Shown: in pieces, positions 17,257 through 26,197 of the stretch
Position numbering within the stretch: position 1 is the stretch's first letter
Layout: every line of letters starts with the position of its first letter
NCBI RefSeq assembly: GCF_020073815.1
Contig: NZ_JAIQZJ010000004.1
Span: 1-64,000 of the forward strand
Source: Nocardioides mangrovi
GTDB lineage: Bacteria; Actinomycetota; Actinomycetes; Propionibacteriales; Nocardioidaceae
Length of the DNA: 64,000 nt
Direction: 5' to 3'
Notes under the pieces: generated by a model
What the model saw: only the letters and a program-made list of their open reading frames with translations
Database searches by the model: none
What the model was told of the DNA's origin: nothing
Made by a program: the position numbers and the translations under genes

Positions 17257-19971
17257 TCAGGAGGGCCGCGGTCCGCCGGTGACTTCACGGGCAAGGGCAT
17301 CGCGCAACGAGGCACGAGAGGTGACGCCGAGCTTCGGGAAGATCCGATAGAGGTGCGTGCTCACGGTGCGCGGGGAGAGGTAGAGCTGGGCGCCGATCTG
17401 CTTGTTGGTCAGTCCTGAGGCGGCGAGCTCGGCAATGTGCAACTCCTGCTGCGTGAGGAGGGCACGACGGTCAGCGGTCTCGTCGCCGGATGCTCCCGTC
17501 AGTGAGAGCTCGCGCGACGCCCGCTCCGCCCACGGCGCGCTGCCGAGCCCCTCGAAGGCCTCCACGGCAGGGGACAGGACCACGCGGGCGCGCCGAAGGT
17601 CGCCCTGGCGTCGCAGCCACCTGCCGTGCGCCAGGCGGATGCGGGCCAGGTCGAACGGGAAGGACGGCGCGGCCCGGTGACCTGTGGCGACCGTGAACAG
17701 TCGATCAGCATCAGCAGTGAGGTCGGTCATCGCCAGTGCGGCGGTGCACAGGAGCTCCATCCGCGGTGACACCGCCGGCAGTCCGTGGTCGAGCGCCCCC
17801 TGGGCGTGGCGACGCGCCTCGTCGACGTGACCGGTCGCCAACGCGGCTTCGACGACGTCGACGACGCATCGGTACGACTCGTGGGCATAGCGACCGAACG
17901 AGCCGGGTGAGATGACGCCAAGAGCATGGGTCCAGGCATCGTCGTAGGCGCCGATCGCGAGCGCGCCGGCTAGTGCGGCGCATTCCACGTGGTGGAGCAG
18001 CACACCGACCCCGCGCGGTCGCGCCCACAGGTCGACCGCCGCTCCCAGCCTGCTGGCACCCGCGACGTCACCGCGTTGGGCGAGCACACGTGCGTAGAAG
18101 GCGCGGAAGAGATTCGTGTCCAGCTCCCGTCCGAGACCGGTGTTGAGGTCCATGCCCCGCGCGAACGTGTGCGCGGCCTCGTCCCACCGGCCCCGGACGG
18201 TGTCGTCGAGGAGTGTCAGCTGCAGCAGCGTCATCACGTCGGTCCTGGACCCGGCCTCGACCTCCCGCTCGATCATTCGCTCCACGAACGACCGATGCTC
18301 TCCGAGCGAGTCGACGAAGTAGGCACACAACGCCAACAGCGTCACGTCCATGGGGGAGTGTTCAGGCCAGGTGAAGGCCTCGGCGACGCGGTCGCGGGCG
18401 TCCTCGGCGTGTCGCAGCAGGTCTCCACCGACGTCACGCACCAGGAGAGTGAGGGGTCGAAGTCGGTCGACCTGCTCGTCCAGTGCCTCTTCGGTCTGCT
18501 CCCAGAGCAGCGGGTCGGCTGAGTACATGCTGACCGCCAGGAGCAGATCGGCGAGTCGGGACAGGGTCTCGTCGTCGATGTCTCGACCGTGGCGTCGGAT
18601 CGCACCGAGCACGGAGCGATGCGTCGGTACGACGGCGCCGTCGCGGATCAGTTGAAGGTAGCCGTCGGCGATCACCGTCGGCGGCGATCCGAGGTCGCCG
18701 GTCAGCCGGTCGAGCCGGCCAAGCAACGTGTCGGCCTCGTCAAGCAGGCCGGCGAAGGTGGCGAGGTAGGCGGCCTCAGCGAGGCGACGCTCGCGATTGT
18801 CAGGGTCTTCGCTCAGTGCTGCGGCGCGGGTGAGGAGCCGCACCGCGACGGCGGCTCCGCCGCGACGGATCGCGTGCTCGGCGCCCTTCTGGATGTCGCC
18901 GGCGGCGGCCTCGTCGGGTGATGTCGTTGCGGACGCGAGATGGTGAGCCCGCCGGAGCGGGTCGCCTGTGCGTACGTCGGCCAGTCGCAGATGTGCGGCC
19001 CGTCGCTGCTCCGCGGGCGCGGAGCTGACGACAGCGGACCTGACCAGCGGGTGCCGGAACGCCGCTCGACCGACGGCTCCGACGTCGACCAGCCCCGCGA
19101 CTCGGGCACCATCCAGCCGGTGGACCAGGTCGAACTCGATCTCGTCCGATGCCACGCCGTCGAGGGCGAGGAGGAGCAGCGCGAATCTCTCGTCCTCGGA
19201 CAGCGTCGCGAGTCGCTGGACGTAGACCTGTTCGAGTCGTCGCGGGAGAGGCAGCTCTCCTCGAGAAGCGGCGCCCGGGCTGGAGGCGAAGGACGCAGGA
19301 AGCTCGGTGAGGGCCAGCGGGTTGCCGACGGCCCACCGCAGCACTTCCGCTCTGAGCTCCCTGGCGAGGTCGGGGTGCCGGAAGTCGAGGAGCTCGGCGG
19401 AGCTGGCCGGGTCCAGTGCCGGCAGCTCGAGGTGCTCGACGCCACCGAAGTCGAGGTCAGTCGTCTCGCCGGATCGCACACCCTGGAGGAGCGCCACCGG
19501 GGCGTCACTGAGCCGTCGGGCGACGAACATCAACACCTCGCCGCTGGCCGAGTCCATCCACTGAGCATCGTCGACCACGACCATGCGCGGCATCTCAGCG
19601 CTGGCCTGTACGAGGACGTTGAGGGTCGCGGTGCCGAGTGCGATGACGGAGGGGGCGTCACCGATCCTGTGGCCGAGAATGATCTCGACGGCGTCGCGCT
19701 GGTGAGAGGGGAGTCCGTGGGCGTGCACGCCGAGCGGCCGCAGGATGCGCTCGAGGACGGCGTGGGGGAAATCCTGCTCGGCTTCTGCGCACTGGTAGCG
19801 GACGACCGACCACCCGTCGGATCGGGCGCGTCGACTGATGTCGTCGAGGAGCGCGGTCTTGCCGACGCCCGCATCACCTTCAACCACCAAGGCCCGTACG
19901 TCGCCCCGCAAGACACCCATGAGCTGGTCCAGCTCTGCTGAACGGCCGATCAGACGGCTGGCGGGGCCCAC
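17257..19971 (-). CDS. Large ATP-binding LuxR-family regulator (LAL type)
   Basis: 904 residues. N-terminal LIGRSAELDQL, Walker A EGDAGVGKTALL near 36, Walker B MVVVDDAQWMD near 133, a long helical repeat region, and a C-terminal LuxR helix-turn-helix (QELHIAELAASGLTNKQIGA onward, last ~65 residues). It resembles the regulator at 2566-5514 in plan but not in detailed sequence. It probably activates the two downstream hydrolase genes (inference). It diverges from the P450 gene across 101 bp. Confidence 0.85.
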   Translation of the reverse strand: MGPASRLIGRSAELDQLMGVLRGDVRALVVEGDAGVGKTALLDDISRRARSDGWSVVRYQCAEAEQDFPHAVLERILRPLGVHAHGLPSHQRDAVEIILGHRIGDAPSVIALGTATLNVLVQASAEMPRMVVVDDAQWMDSASGEVLMFVARRLSDAPVALLQGVRSGETTDLDFGGVEHLELPALDPASSAELLDFRHPDLARELRAEVLRWAVGNPLALTELPASFASSPGAASRGELPLPRRLEQVYVQRLATLSEDERFALLLLALDGVASDEIEFDLVHRLDGARVAGLVDVGAVGRAAFRHPLVRSAVVSSAPAEQRRAAHLRLADVRTGDPLRRAHHLASATTSPDEAAAGDIQKGAEHAIRRGGAAVAVRLLTRAAALSEDPDNRERRLAEAAYLATFAGLLDEADTLLGRLDRLTGDLGSPPTVIADGYLQLIRDGAVVPTHRSVLGAIRRHGRDIDDETLSRLADLLLAVSMYSADPLLWEQTEEALDEQVDRLRPLTLLVRDVGGDLLRHAEDARDRVAEAFTWPEHSPMDVTLLALCAYFVDSLGEHRSFVERMIEREVEAGSRTDVMTLLQLTLLDDTVRGRWDEAAHTFARGMDLNTGLGRELDTNLFRAFYARVLAQRGDVAGASRLGAAVDLWARPRGVGVLLHHVECAALAGALAIGAYDDAWTHALGVISPGSFGRYAHESYRCVVDVVEAALATGHVDEARRHAQGALDHGLPAVSPRMELLCTAALAMTDLTADADRLFTVATGHRAAPSFPFDLARIRLAHGRWLRRQGDLRRARVVLSPAVEAFEGLGSAPWAERASRELSLTGASGDETADRRALLTQQELHIAELAASGLTNKQIGAQLYLSPRTVSTHLYRIFPKLGVTSRASLRDALAREVTGGPRPS

Positions 19972-20033
19972 AGCACGAGCATAGGCACCGTCCGGCTGAC
20001 CGACCGGTGCCGGGCATCTGCCAGACGACTCTT

Positions 20034-20052
20034 TATTGACGGATTTTCAATA
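20034..20052. promoter_or_regulatory. Inverted repeat upstream of the P450 gene
   Basis: TATTGA, a 7-nt spacer (CGGATTT), TCAATA, ending 20 bp before the P450 ATG. It is AT-rich in a GC-rich gap, fitting an operator over the core promoter. The regulator is unknown. Confidence 0.5.
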
Positions 20053-20072
20053 GCGGGCGTACCGTCGCCACC

Positions 20073-21476
20073 ATGACCGCCGTCCGCCCCGATCTCTCCG
20101 ACGTCAGCGAGCTCACCGCGCGGCGGTTCCGGCGGATGAGCCCGGGCAACCAGACGAAGCTGCCCCCGGTCGACACGACCGGCCTGCCGCCCGGCCCGAA
20201 GTGGCCGGTGCTCGTGCAGACGGCGGGGCTGCTGCGCTTCCGGCACAAGTTCCACCCCTACCTGCGCAAGCGGTACGGCGACGTCTTCACCGTGCGGCTC
20301 GCGCCCGGGGGCCGGCCGCTGGTGTTCTTCACCCGGCCCGAGCACGCGAAGGAGATCTTCGCGGGCGACCCCGAGGTCTTCCACGCGGGCAAGGCCAACG
20401 GCATCCTCGGCCCGATCATGGGGGAGCACTCGCTGCTGCTGCAGGACTCGTCCGAGCACAAGCGCGCCCGCAAGCTGCTGATGCCGGCGTTCAACGGCCA
20501 CGCGCTCCGCGAGTACCAGAGCCTGGTCACCGAGGTCGCCCAGGCCGAGGTCTCGCACTGGCGGCCGGATCAGGAGTTCCGCTCGCTCGACCGGATGAAC
20601 GCCCTCACCCTCGAGGTGATCCTCCGCGTCGTCTTCGGCGTCACCGACGAGGAGCGCCTCGCGCAGCTGCGCCCGCGGGTCAACAAGACGGTCAACATCA
20701 GCCCCGCGATCCTGCTCGGCTGGGGCTACCCGTGGCTGCAGAAGTTCGGTCCGTGGAAGGCCACTATCACCAACCAGCGCGAGCTCGACGAGCTGATGTA
20801 CGCCGAGATCCGCGAGCGCCGTACGGCGCCGGACCTGGCCGACCGCACCGACGTCCTCTCCAAGCTCATCGTCCAGGGGGAGGACGGCGATGCCGCCCCC
20901 GAGAACCGGCTGAGCGACAGCGAGCTGCGCGACCAGCTCGTCACCCTGCTGCTCGCCGGCCACGAGACCACCGCGACCGCGCTGGCGTGGGCGCTCTACG
21001 AGGCCGGCCGCGACCCCGAGCTGCTCGCCCGCTGCCAGCAGGCCGCGACCGACGGCGACGACGACTACCTCGAGGCCGTGATGAAGGAGTCGATGCGGCT
21101 CCACCCGGTCATCCCGATGGTGGTCCGCACCCTCATGCAGCCGGCCACGATCGCCGGCTACGACCTGCCGAAGGGCACCACGGTCGGGCCGTCGATCATC
21201 ATCGCCCACCAGCGCGAGGACAACCACGAGGACCCGTGGACCTTCATGCCGGAGCGGTTCCTCGGCCACAACCCGCCCACCAATACGTGGATCCCCTTCG
21301 GCGGCGGGGTGCGCCGCTGCATCGGCGCGGGCTTCGCGCAGATGGAGGGCGTCGCCGTGCTGCGCGAGGTGTTCGCGGCGTACGACGTGACCGCGATCGG
21401 CGAGGACGAGCCGAAGGTCCGCAACATCACCTCGGTCCCGCGCCACGGCGCGCGGATCACGGTCTCGCCGCGCTAG
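20073..21476 (+). CDS. Cytochrome P450
   Basis: 467 residues. The I-helix motif LLAGHETTATALAWAL is near residue 294, ExxR in EAVMKESMRLHP near 334, and the haem loop FGGGVRRCIGAGFAQMEG near 410 with the axial Cys. The N-terminal LPPGPKWPVL proline-rich hinge without a membrane anchor indicates a soluble bacterial enzyme of the CYP110/CYP135-like style. The substrate is unknown. No ferredoxin or reductase gene is adjacent. The stop region overlaps the convergent VOC gene by 20 nt. Confidence 0.92.
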   Translation: MTAVRPDLSDVSELTARRFRRMSPGNQTKLPPVDTTGLPPGPKWPVLVQTAGLLRFRHKFHPYLRKRYGDVFTVRLAPGGRPLVFFTRPEHAKEIFAGDPEVFHAGKANGILGPIMGEHSLLLQDSSEHKRARKLLMPAFNGHALREYQSLVTEVAQAEVSHWRPDQEFRSLDRMNALTLEVILRVVFGVTDEERLAQLRPRVNKTVNISPAILLGWGYPWLQKFGPWKATITNQRELDELMYAEIRERRTAPDLADRTDVLSKLIVQGEDGDAAPENRLSDSELRDQLVTLLLAGHETTATALAWALYEAGRDPELLARCQQAATDGDDDYLEAVMKESMRLHPVIPMVVRTLMQPATIAGYDLPKGTTVGPSIIIAHQREDNHEDPWTFMPERFLGHNPPTNTWIPFGGGVRRCIGAGFAQMEGVAVLREVFAAYDVTAIGEDEPKVRNITSVPRHGARITVSPR

Positions 21477-21825
21477 CGGGCTGCCACAGCTCGACCCGGT
21501 TGCCCGCCGGGTCGGTGACCCAGCCGAACCGGCCGACGCCGTCCATCTCCTCGACCTCCGCGGCGACCTCGGCGCCGCGGTCCCGGAGCTGGGCGAGCAT
21601 GGCGTCGAGGTCGCGGACGCGGAAGTTGAGCATCGTGCGCTGGTCGGGTGCGCCGAGGTAGTCGCTGTCGCCGGGGAAGGTCGCGACGACGGTCGGACCC
21701 GGCTCGGGTCGCCACAGGCCGTGCTCGTCGAGGTCGAGCCCGAGGCACTCGCGGTACCAGGCGCCCAGCGCCTCGGGATCGGCCGCGCGCAGGAAGACTC
21801 CGCCGATGCCGAGGACGCGTTCCAT
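21457..21825 (-). CDS. VOC (glyoxalase/dioxygenase superfamily) protein
   Basis: 122 residues from the ATG at 21825 (MERVLGIGGVFLRAADPEAL). It shows the paired beta-alpha-beta-beta-beta halves of a VOC domain: AWYRECLGLDLDEHG in the first and MLNFRVRDLDAMLAQL with GWVTDPAGNRVELWQP in the second. The Glu in NRVELW is the usual metal ligand. The reaction is unknown. A longer in-frame start at 21903 would add residues without family character. Confidence 0.82.
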   Translation of the reverse strand: MERVLGIGGVFLRAADPEALGAWYRECLGLDLDEHGLWRPEPGPTVVATFPGDSDYLGAPDQRTMLNFRVRDLDAMLAQLRDRGAEVAAEVEEMDGVGRFGWVTDPAGNRVELWQPASAARP

Positions 21826-21911
21826 GCGCCCAGCGTGCCAGAGCGGCGCGGCGGGTGGAGCGCCGATAACGAGTCGCGGCGGGTCGCCCGGGTGGGCGAC
21901 CATGTCCGCTT

Positions 21912-23195
21912 GTGATCGATCGTCTCAAAGCACTGCGCATGGACACCACGCCCCTGCGCGAGTCCCGTGACTTCCGGCTGCTCTTCCTCGCCGGCACGGT
22001 CTTCTACTTCGGCGGGATGATCACCTACGTCGCGGTGCCGTTCCAGATCTACCAGCTCACCGGCTCCAACTTCGCCGTCGGCGCGATCGGCCTCGTCGAG
22101 CTGGCCCCGATCCTCGTCTTCGGCCTGTACGGCGGCGCGCTCGCCGACCACGTCGACCGACGCAAGCTGCTGATCGCGACGGGTCTCGGGCAGGCGGTCT
22201 TCACGGTCGTCCTGGCCTGGAACGCCTTCCGCGGCGAGCCCGACGTCTGGATCATCTTCGTGGTCGCCGTCGCGCTCACCTCGTGCAGCGCGCTGCAGCG
22301 CCCGTCGCGCGAGGCGCTGCTGCCGCGCACCGTGACCCATGCGCAGCTGCCGGCCGCCAACGCGCTCTCCAGCTTCGGCATCCAGCTCGGCCTGCTCGCC
22401 GGCCCGGCGCTCGGCGGCATCCTGATCGCCTCGATCGGCATCGGCTGGTGCTTCGTCGTCGACATATGCGGGCTCGTCATCGCGTCGTTCCTCTACGTGC
22501 TGATGCGCAGCTACCCGCACCGCGAGGAGACCACCCCGCCGAGCCTGGCCGGCATCAAGGAGGGCATGGTCTACGCCTTCCGCCGCCGGGACCTGCTCGG
22601 CACCTACTTCGTGGACATCGTGGCGATGATGTTCGCGGCACCCGTCGTCCTCTTCCCGGCGCTGGTCGAGGAGGTCTTCGACCAGCCGCACCTGCTCGGC
22701 ATGCTCTACACCTCCGAGGTGATCGGCGCGATGGTCGCGACGACGCTCAGCGGCTGGACCGCCCGCGTCCACCACCACGGCCGCGCGATCGTGCTCGCCG
22801 CCGCGGCGTTCGGCGCGATGGTCGCGCTCGCCGGCGTGATGCCGAACATCTGGCTGGTCGCGCTCTTCCTCGCCCTCGCCGGCGCCGCCGACATGATCTC
22901 CGGCATCTTCCGCGGCACCGTCTGGAGCCAGACCATCCCCGAGTCGATGCGTGGCCGTCTGGCCGGCATCGAGATGCTCTCCTACTCGGTCGGCCCGCTC
23001 GCCGGCCAGGTCCGGGCCGGCGTCACCGCCGACCTCTGGTCGGTCCGCGGCGCGATCACCTCCGGCGGCATCGCCTGCGTCGCCGGCGTCGGCGCCACCG
23101 CCCTGTGGCTCCGCGACTTCTGGACCTACGACGCCCGCACCGACGAGCACGCCGTCGCCGAGCGCGCCGTCCGCGAGTCCGCCGGCGAGGACTGA
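21912..23195 (+). CDS. MFS transporter of the EntS/DHA3 type
   Basis: 427 residues with about 12 membrane segments. The N-terminal RESRDFRLLFLAGTVFYFGG and the loop GGALADHVDRRKLLIATG (MFS motif A) match enterobactin-exporter-like (EntS) permeases; PSREALLPRTV is also typical. Its substrate, a siderophore or drug, cannot be read, and no siderophore genes are nearby. GTG start at 21912, 86 bp after the divergent VOC start. Confidence 0.85.
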   Translation: MIDRLKALRMDTTPLRESRDFRLLFLAGTVFYFGGMITYVAVPFQIYQLTGSNFAVGAIGLVELAPILVFGLYGGALADHVDRRKLLIATGLGQAVFTVVLAWNAFRGEPDVWIIFVVAVALTSCSALQRPSREALLPRTVTHAQLPAANALSSFGIQLGLLAGPALGGILIASIGIGWCFVVDICGLVIASFLYVLMRSYPHREETTPPSLAGIKEGMVYAFRRRDLLGTYFVDIVAMMFAAPVVLFPALVEEVFDQPHLLGMLYTSEVIGAMVATTLSGWTARVHHHGRAIVLAAAAFGAMVALAGVMPNIWLVALFLALAGAADMISGIFRGTVWSQTIPESMRGRLAGIEMLSYSVGPLAGQVRAGVTADLWSVRGAITSGGIACVAGVGATALWLRDFWTYDARTDEHAVAERAVRESAGED

Positions 23196-23256
23196 GCCAG
23201 GAGCCTGAGTACCCGTGCGGATGTGACGACCCGGACGGTCCGCCGAGACTCGGGCG

Positions 23257-23652
23257 GTGACCTCCTCCCGACTGCGCGCCGCCCGGGTCTTCCTCATGTC
23301 GACGGCGCTGATCGCCGGCTACTGGGCCGGTACCGGCTGGTACCTCTCCTCCCCGCGCTGCGAGTCCACGCAGACCAACCCGTGGGCGTGCCTGGGGGAG
23401 GCATGGTTGTCGGTGGTCGTGGGACTCCCGATGCTGGCGCTGGTCGTGGCGGTCGTGCTGCTGGGTCGCGGCCTCCTCCACGCCCTGGCCGGCGGGGTCG
23501 CCAGCGTTGCTCTCGGCACCGTCGCCGTCTACCAGCTCCTCAGCGCCACGGCGTACGGCGGCTCGGACACGATCGGCTGGGTGCTCACCGCGCCTGCGGT
23601 CGGACTGGCCGCCGCGGTCTGGTCGGTCCGCGTGCCAGACTCGCGGGCGTGA
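23257..23652 (+). CDS. Small membrane protein, unknown
   Basis: 131 residues with about four hydrophobic segments (VFLMSTALIAGYWAGTGWYL, VGLPMLALVVAVVLL, ALAGGVASVALGTVAVYQLL, IGWVLTAPAVGLAAAVW). Two Cys lie in the first external loop (SPRCESTQTNPWACLG). GTG start; the stop overlaps the TauE/SafE start by 4 nt, so they are co-translated. No family recognised. Confidence 0.65.
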   Translation: MTSSRLRAARVFLMSTALIAGYWAGTGWYLSSPRCESTQTNPWACLGEAWLSVVVGLPMLALVVAVVLLGRGLLHALAGGVASVALGTVAVYQLLSATAYGGSDTIGWVLTAPAVGLAAAVWSVRVPDSRA

Positions 23653-24404
23653 TCCACGGCGTCGAGGTCTCGGTCTTCCTCGCCGCCGCCGGGGTCGTCG
23701 CCGGGATCATCGGCACCGCCGGGGGCATCACGAGTCTCGTGGCCTACCCGGCGCTGCTGGCCGTCGGCGTACCGCCCCTGACCGCCAACGTCACCTGCAG
23801 CGTCGCGCTGATCGGCAGCGGCGCCAGCTCGGCCGCGAGCGCCGGTCCCGACGTCGAGGGGCGCGGTACGACGATCCGCACCTGGCTGCCGATCGCGGTG
23901 CTGCTCTCCCTCGCGGGCGCGGTCGTCCTGGTGTCCACGCCCGACCGGGTCTTCGACCGGATCGTCCCGTTCCTGGTCGCCGCGGGCGCGCTGGTGCTGC
24001 TGCTCCAGCCGCGGATCCGGCGGTGGCAGGAGGCGCGCGACCACGCGTGGAGCCGGCCGACCGTCGTCGCCGGACTGGGCGGGATCGCCTTCTACAACGG
24101 CTACTTCGGCGCCGGCAGCGGCATCCTGATGGTCGCGCTGCTGATGCTCACCCGGGAGCCGGTGCTCCACCGCGCGAACGGCATGAAGAACGTCATCCTC
24201 CTCGTCAGCGACCTCCTCCCCGGGGCCCTCTTCGCCGTCCTCGGCGCGGTGGCGTGGCGGTCGGCGGTCCCGTTGGGGATCGGCGCCGTCGTCGGCGGGC
24301 TCATCGGCCCGGTCGTCGCGCGCCGCGCTCCCACCGACCTCCTGCGCGTGCTGATCGCCTGCTGCGGCTTCGCCCTGGCCGGCTGGTTGCTCGTCAGTGC
24401 GTGA
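23649..24404 (+). CDS. TauE/SafE-family membrane transporter
   Basis: 251 residues with about 8 membrane segments. The two family half-repeats are visible: GIIGTAGGITSLVAYPALLA near 21 and GGIAFYNGYFGAGSGILMVA near 142. Members export sulfite or organosulfur anions or import sulfoacetate-like compounds. GTG start overlapping the preceding small membrane protein gene by 4 nt. Confidence 0.85.
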   Translation: MIHGVEVSVFLAAAGVVAGIIGTAGGITSLVAYPALLAVGVPPLTANVTCSVALIGSGASSAASAGPDVEGRGTTIRTWLPIAVLLSLAGAVVLVSTPDRVFDRIVPFLVAAGALVLLLQPRIRRWQEARDHAWSRPTVVAGLGGIAFYNGYFGAGSGILMVALLMLTREPVLHRANGMKNVILLVSDLLPGALFAVLGAVAWRSAVPLGIGAVVGGLIGPVVARRAPTDLLRVLIACCGFALAGWLLVSA

Positions 24405-24480
24405 CTGCTGAACCACGCCGGCGACCGCCGCGTATGCACGGATGACCCAACGTCGGGTCGCCGAGAGGACGGAGGTCGCC

Positions 24481-24915
24481 ATGAGGATGCGAGTGTTGGC
24501 CGCGGTGGGAGTGCTGGTCTCGGGGGCGGTCCATCTCAAGCTCTACGTCGACTGGGCGCACGAGAACGACAAGGTCGGGCCGGCGTTCCTGCTGAACGCC
24601 ATCGCCGGGCTGGTGATCGCGATCCTGCTCCTGACCTGGCAGCACTGGGTCCCGCCGCTGCTGTCCGTGGGCTTCGGCCTGGCCACGCTGGTCGCCTTCC
24701 TGACCGCCGCGACGGTCGGCCTGTTCGGGGTCTCGGAGGGCTGGTCGGGCTGGGCCGTGTGGACGGCGCTGATCTCCGAGGTGGTCGCGGTCGTGGCGGG
24801 CGGGGTGGTGCTGGCTCAGCGGGCGGGTCGCTCGGGCTCCAGCTCCCCGACGGGCACTGCGACCTCGACCGTGTTCCCGGCCGGCGGCAGTGGGCAGGCC
24901 CATGCGGGGTCGTAG
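24481..24915 (+). CDS. Four-helix membrane protein, unknown
   Basis: 144 residues from the ATG at 24481, preceded by GGAGG with 5-nt spacing; an ATG at 24442 in frame lacks a ribosome-binding site. Four hydrophobic helices: LAAVGVLVSGAVHLKLYV, FLLNAIAGLVIAILLLTW, LLSVGFGLATLVAFLTAA, VWTALISEVVAVVAGGVVLA. The last ~30 residues (Gly/Ser/Thr-rich) are read from the strand opposite the conserved end of the DUF1684 gene, so this tail is probably unconstrained. Confidence 0.65.
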   Translation: MRMRVLAAVGVLVSGAVHLKLYVDWAHENDKVGPAFLLNAIAGLVIAILLLTWQHWVPPLLSVGFGLATLVAFLTAATVGLFGVSEGWSGWAVWTALISEVVAVVAGGVVLAQRAGRSGSSSPTGTATSTVFPAGGSGQAHAGS

Positions 24916-25442
24916 GCGCACGACGGCGCGTAGGCGAAGTTGAGGTCGACGACGAGACGGTCGCCGGTGCCGCCGAGGTCGGCGCCCTTGATCGTGTCGA
25001 GCAGGTAGCGGCCACCGCCGTAGCCGCCGCCGGGCCGGCCGCTCGAGCCGTCGCGGAGCGGGAGGAAGAGGCCTCCGCCGTACGTCGTGAGGCGCCAGAG
25101 GTCGAGGTCGCCGACGCCCGGCAGCGTGACGGTGCCGAGGCGCTCGAAGGGCACCATGCCGTCGGTGCCGGTCTGCACCTCCCAGGTCAGGGGCTCGGCG
25201 GGCGCGATGGGCACCTCGAAGCGAAAGGCCGGGTCGTACGGCGCGACGGCCAGCCCGTCGAACGACGACCGGTCCTCGGGCAGCAGGGGACTGGCCGGAT
25301 GGTGGGCGAAGAGCTCGTCACGCCCCCCGCGCCAGAGGTCGTGGCCGGCCTCGGGCGACGATGCGGCGCGCACCTCGGCGTACAGCCCGGAGACGCGCCG
25401 CCGCCAGTCGGCGACGTCGATCGCGGACGAGGCGGCGCTCAC
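24816..25442 (-). CDS. DUF1684 family protein
   Basis: 208 residues. The characteristic C-terminal DUF1684 motif is present: DLNFAYAPSCAYDPAWACPL near 164-183, plus the GGGRYLLDTIKGAD stretch before it. The family is widespread in actinobacteria and of unknown function. It overlaps the ABC ATPase gene start by 4 nt on its downstream side and the opposite-strand membrane protein by 100 nt. Confidence 0.85.
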   Translation of the reverse strand: MSAASSAIDVADWRRRVSGLYAEVRAASSPEAGHDLWRGGRDELFAHHPASPLLPEDRSSFDGLAVAPYDPAFRFEVPIAPAEPLTWEVQTGTDGMVPFERLGTVTLPGVGDLDLWRLTTYGGGLFLPLRDGSSGRPGGGYGGGRYLLDTIKGADLGGTGDRLVVDLNFAYAPSCAYDPAWACPLPPAGNTVEVAVPVGELEPERPAR

Positions 25443-26197
25443 CCGGCGTCCAGCATCCGCGCCAGGAAGCGCTGGGTGCGGTCCTCCTGCGGGTCGGTCA
25501 GCACCTCGGTGCCGCCGCGCTCGGCGACGACGCCGTTGTCGAGGAAGAGGACCTGGTCGGCGACGTCGCGGGCGAAGCGGACCTCGTGGGTGACGATGAC
25601 CAGCGTCCAGCTCTCGGCCGCGAGGTCCCGGATCACCGCGAGCACCTCGCCGACCAGCTCGGGGTCGAGTGCCGAGGTGGGCTCGTCGAGCAGCAGCACC
25701 TCGGGCTTCAGCGCGAGCGCGCGGGCGATGCCGACGCGCTGCTGCTGGCCACCGGAGAGCTGCGAGGGATAGGAGTCCTCGCGGCCGGCGAGCCCGACCT
25801 GCTCCAGCAGCACGCGGGCCTCGGCGGTCGCCTCGTCGACGGGACGCTTCTGCACCTGCACCGGCCCCTCGACGAGGTTGCCGAGGACGGTCTTGTGCGG
25901 GAAGAGGTGGTGGGACTGGAAGACCATCCCGCTCTTCGAGCGGAGCGCCTTGACCGCCCGCCGATCGGGTGGCGTGGCGAAGTCGATGGTCGCGTCCGAG
26001 ATCCGGACGACGCCGGCGTCCGGCGTCTCCAGCACGTTGAGCGAGCGCAGGATCGTGGTCTTCCCGGACCCCGACGGGCCGAGGAGGGCCGTCACGCTCC
26101 CGCCGTCGGCGGTGAAGTCGACGCCGGTCAGCACCTCGTGGTCGCCGAAGGACTTGTGCAGGCCCTCGACCTGGATCAGCGGGGTCGCGTCGGTCAT
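25439..26197 (-). CDS. Polar amino acid ABC transporter, ATP-binding protein
   Basis: 252 residues. Walker A GPSGSGKTT near 39, Q-loop MVFQSHHLFPH near 89, signature LSGGQQQR near 149, Walker B VLLLDEPTSALD near 170 and switch His in VIVTHEVRF near 204. Matches the GlnQ/TcyC class of amino-acid importers. The ATG at 26197 overlaps the stop of the fused receptor-permease gene by 4 nt; together they make a complete importer. Confidence 0.92.
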   Translation of the reverse strand: MTDATPLIQVEGLHKSFGDHEVLTGVDFTADGGSVTALLGPSGSGKTTILRSLNVLETPDAGVVRISDATIDFATPPDRRAVKALRSKSGMVFQSHHLFPHKTVLGNLVEGPVQVQKRPVDEATAEARVLLEQVGLAGREDSYPSQLSGGQQQRVGIARALALKPEVLLLDEPTSALDPELVGEVLAVIRDLAAESWTLVIVTHEVRFARDVADQVLFLDNGVVAERGGTEVLTDPQEDRTQRFLARMLDAG

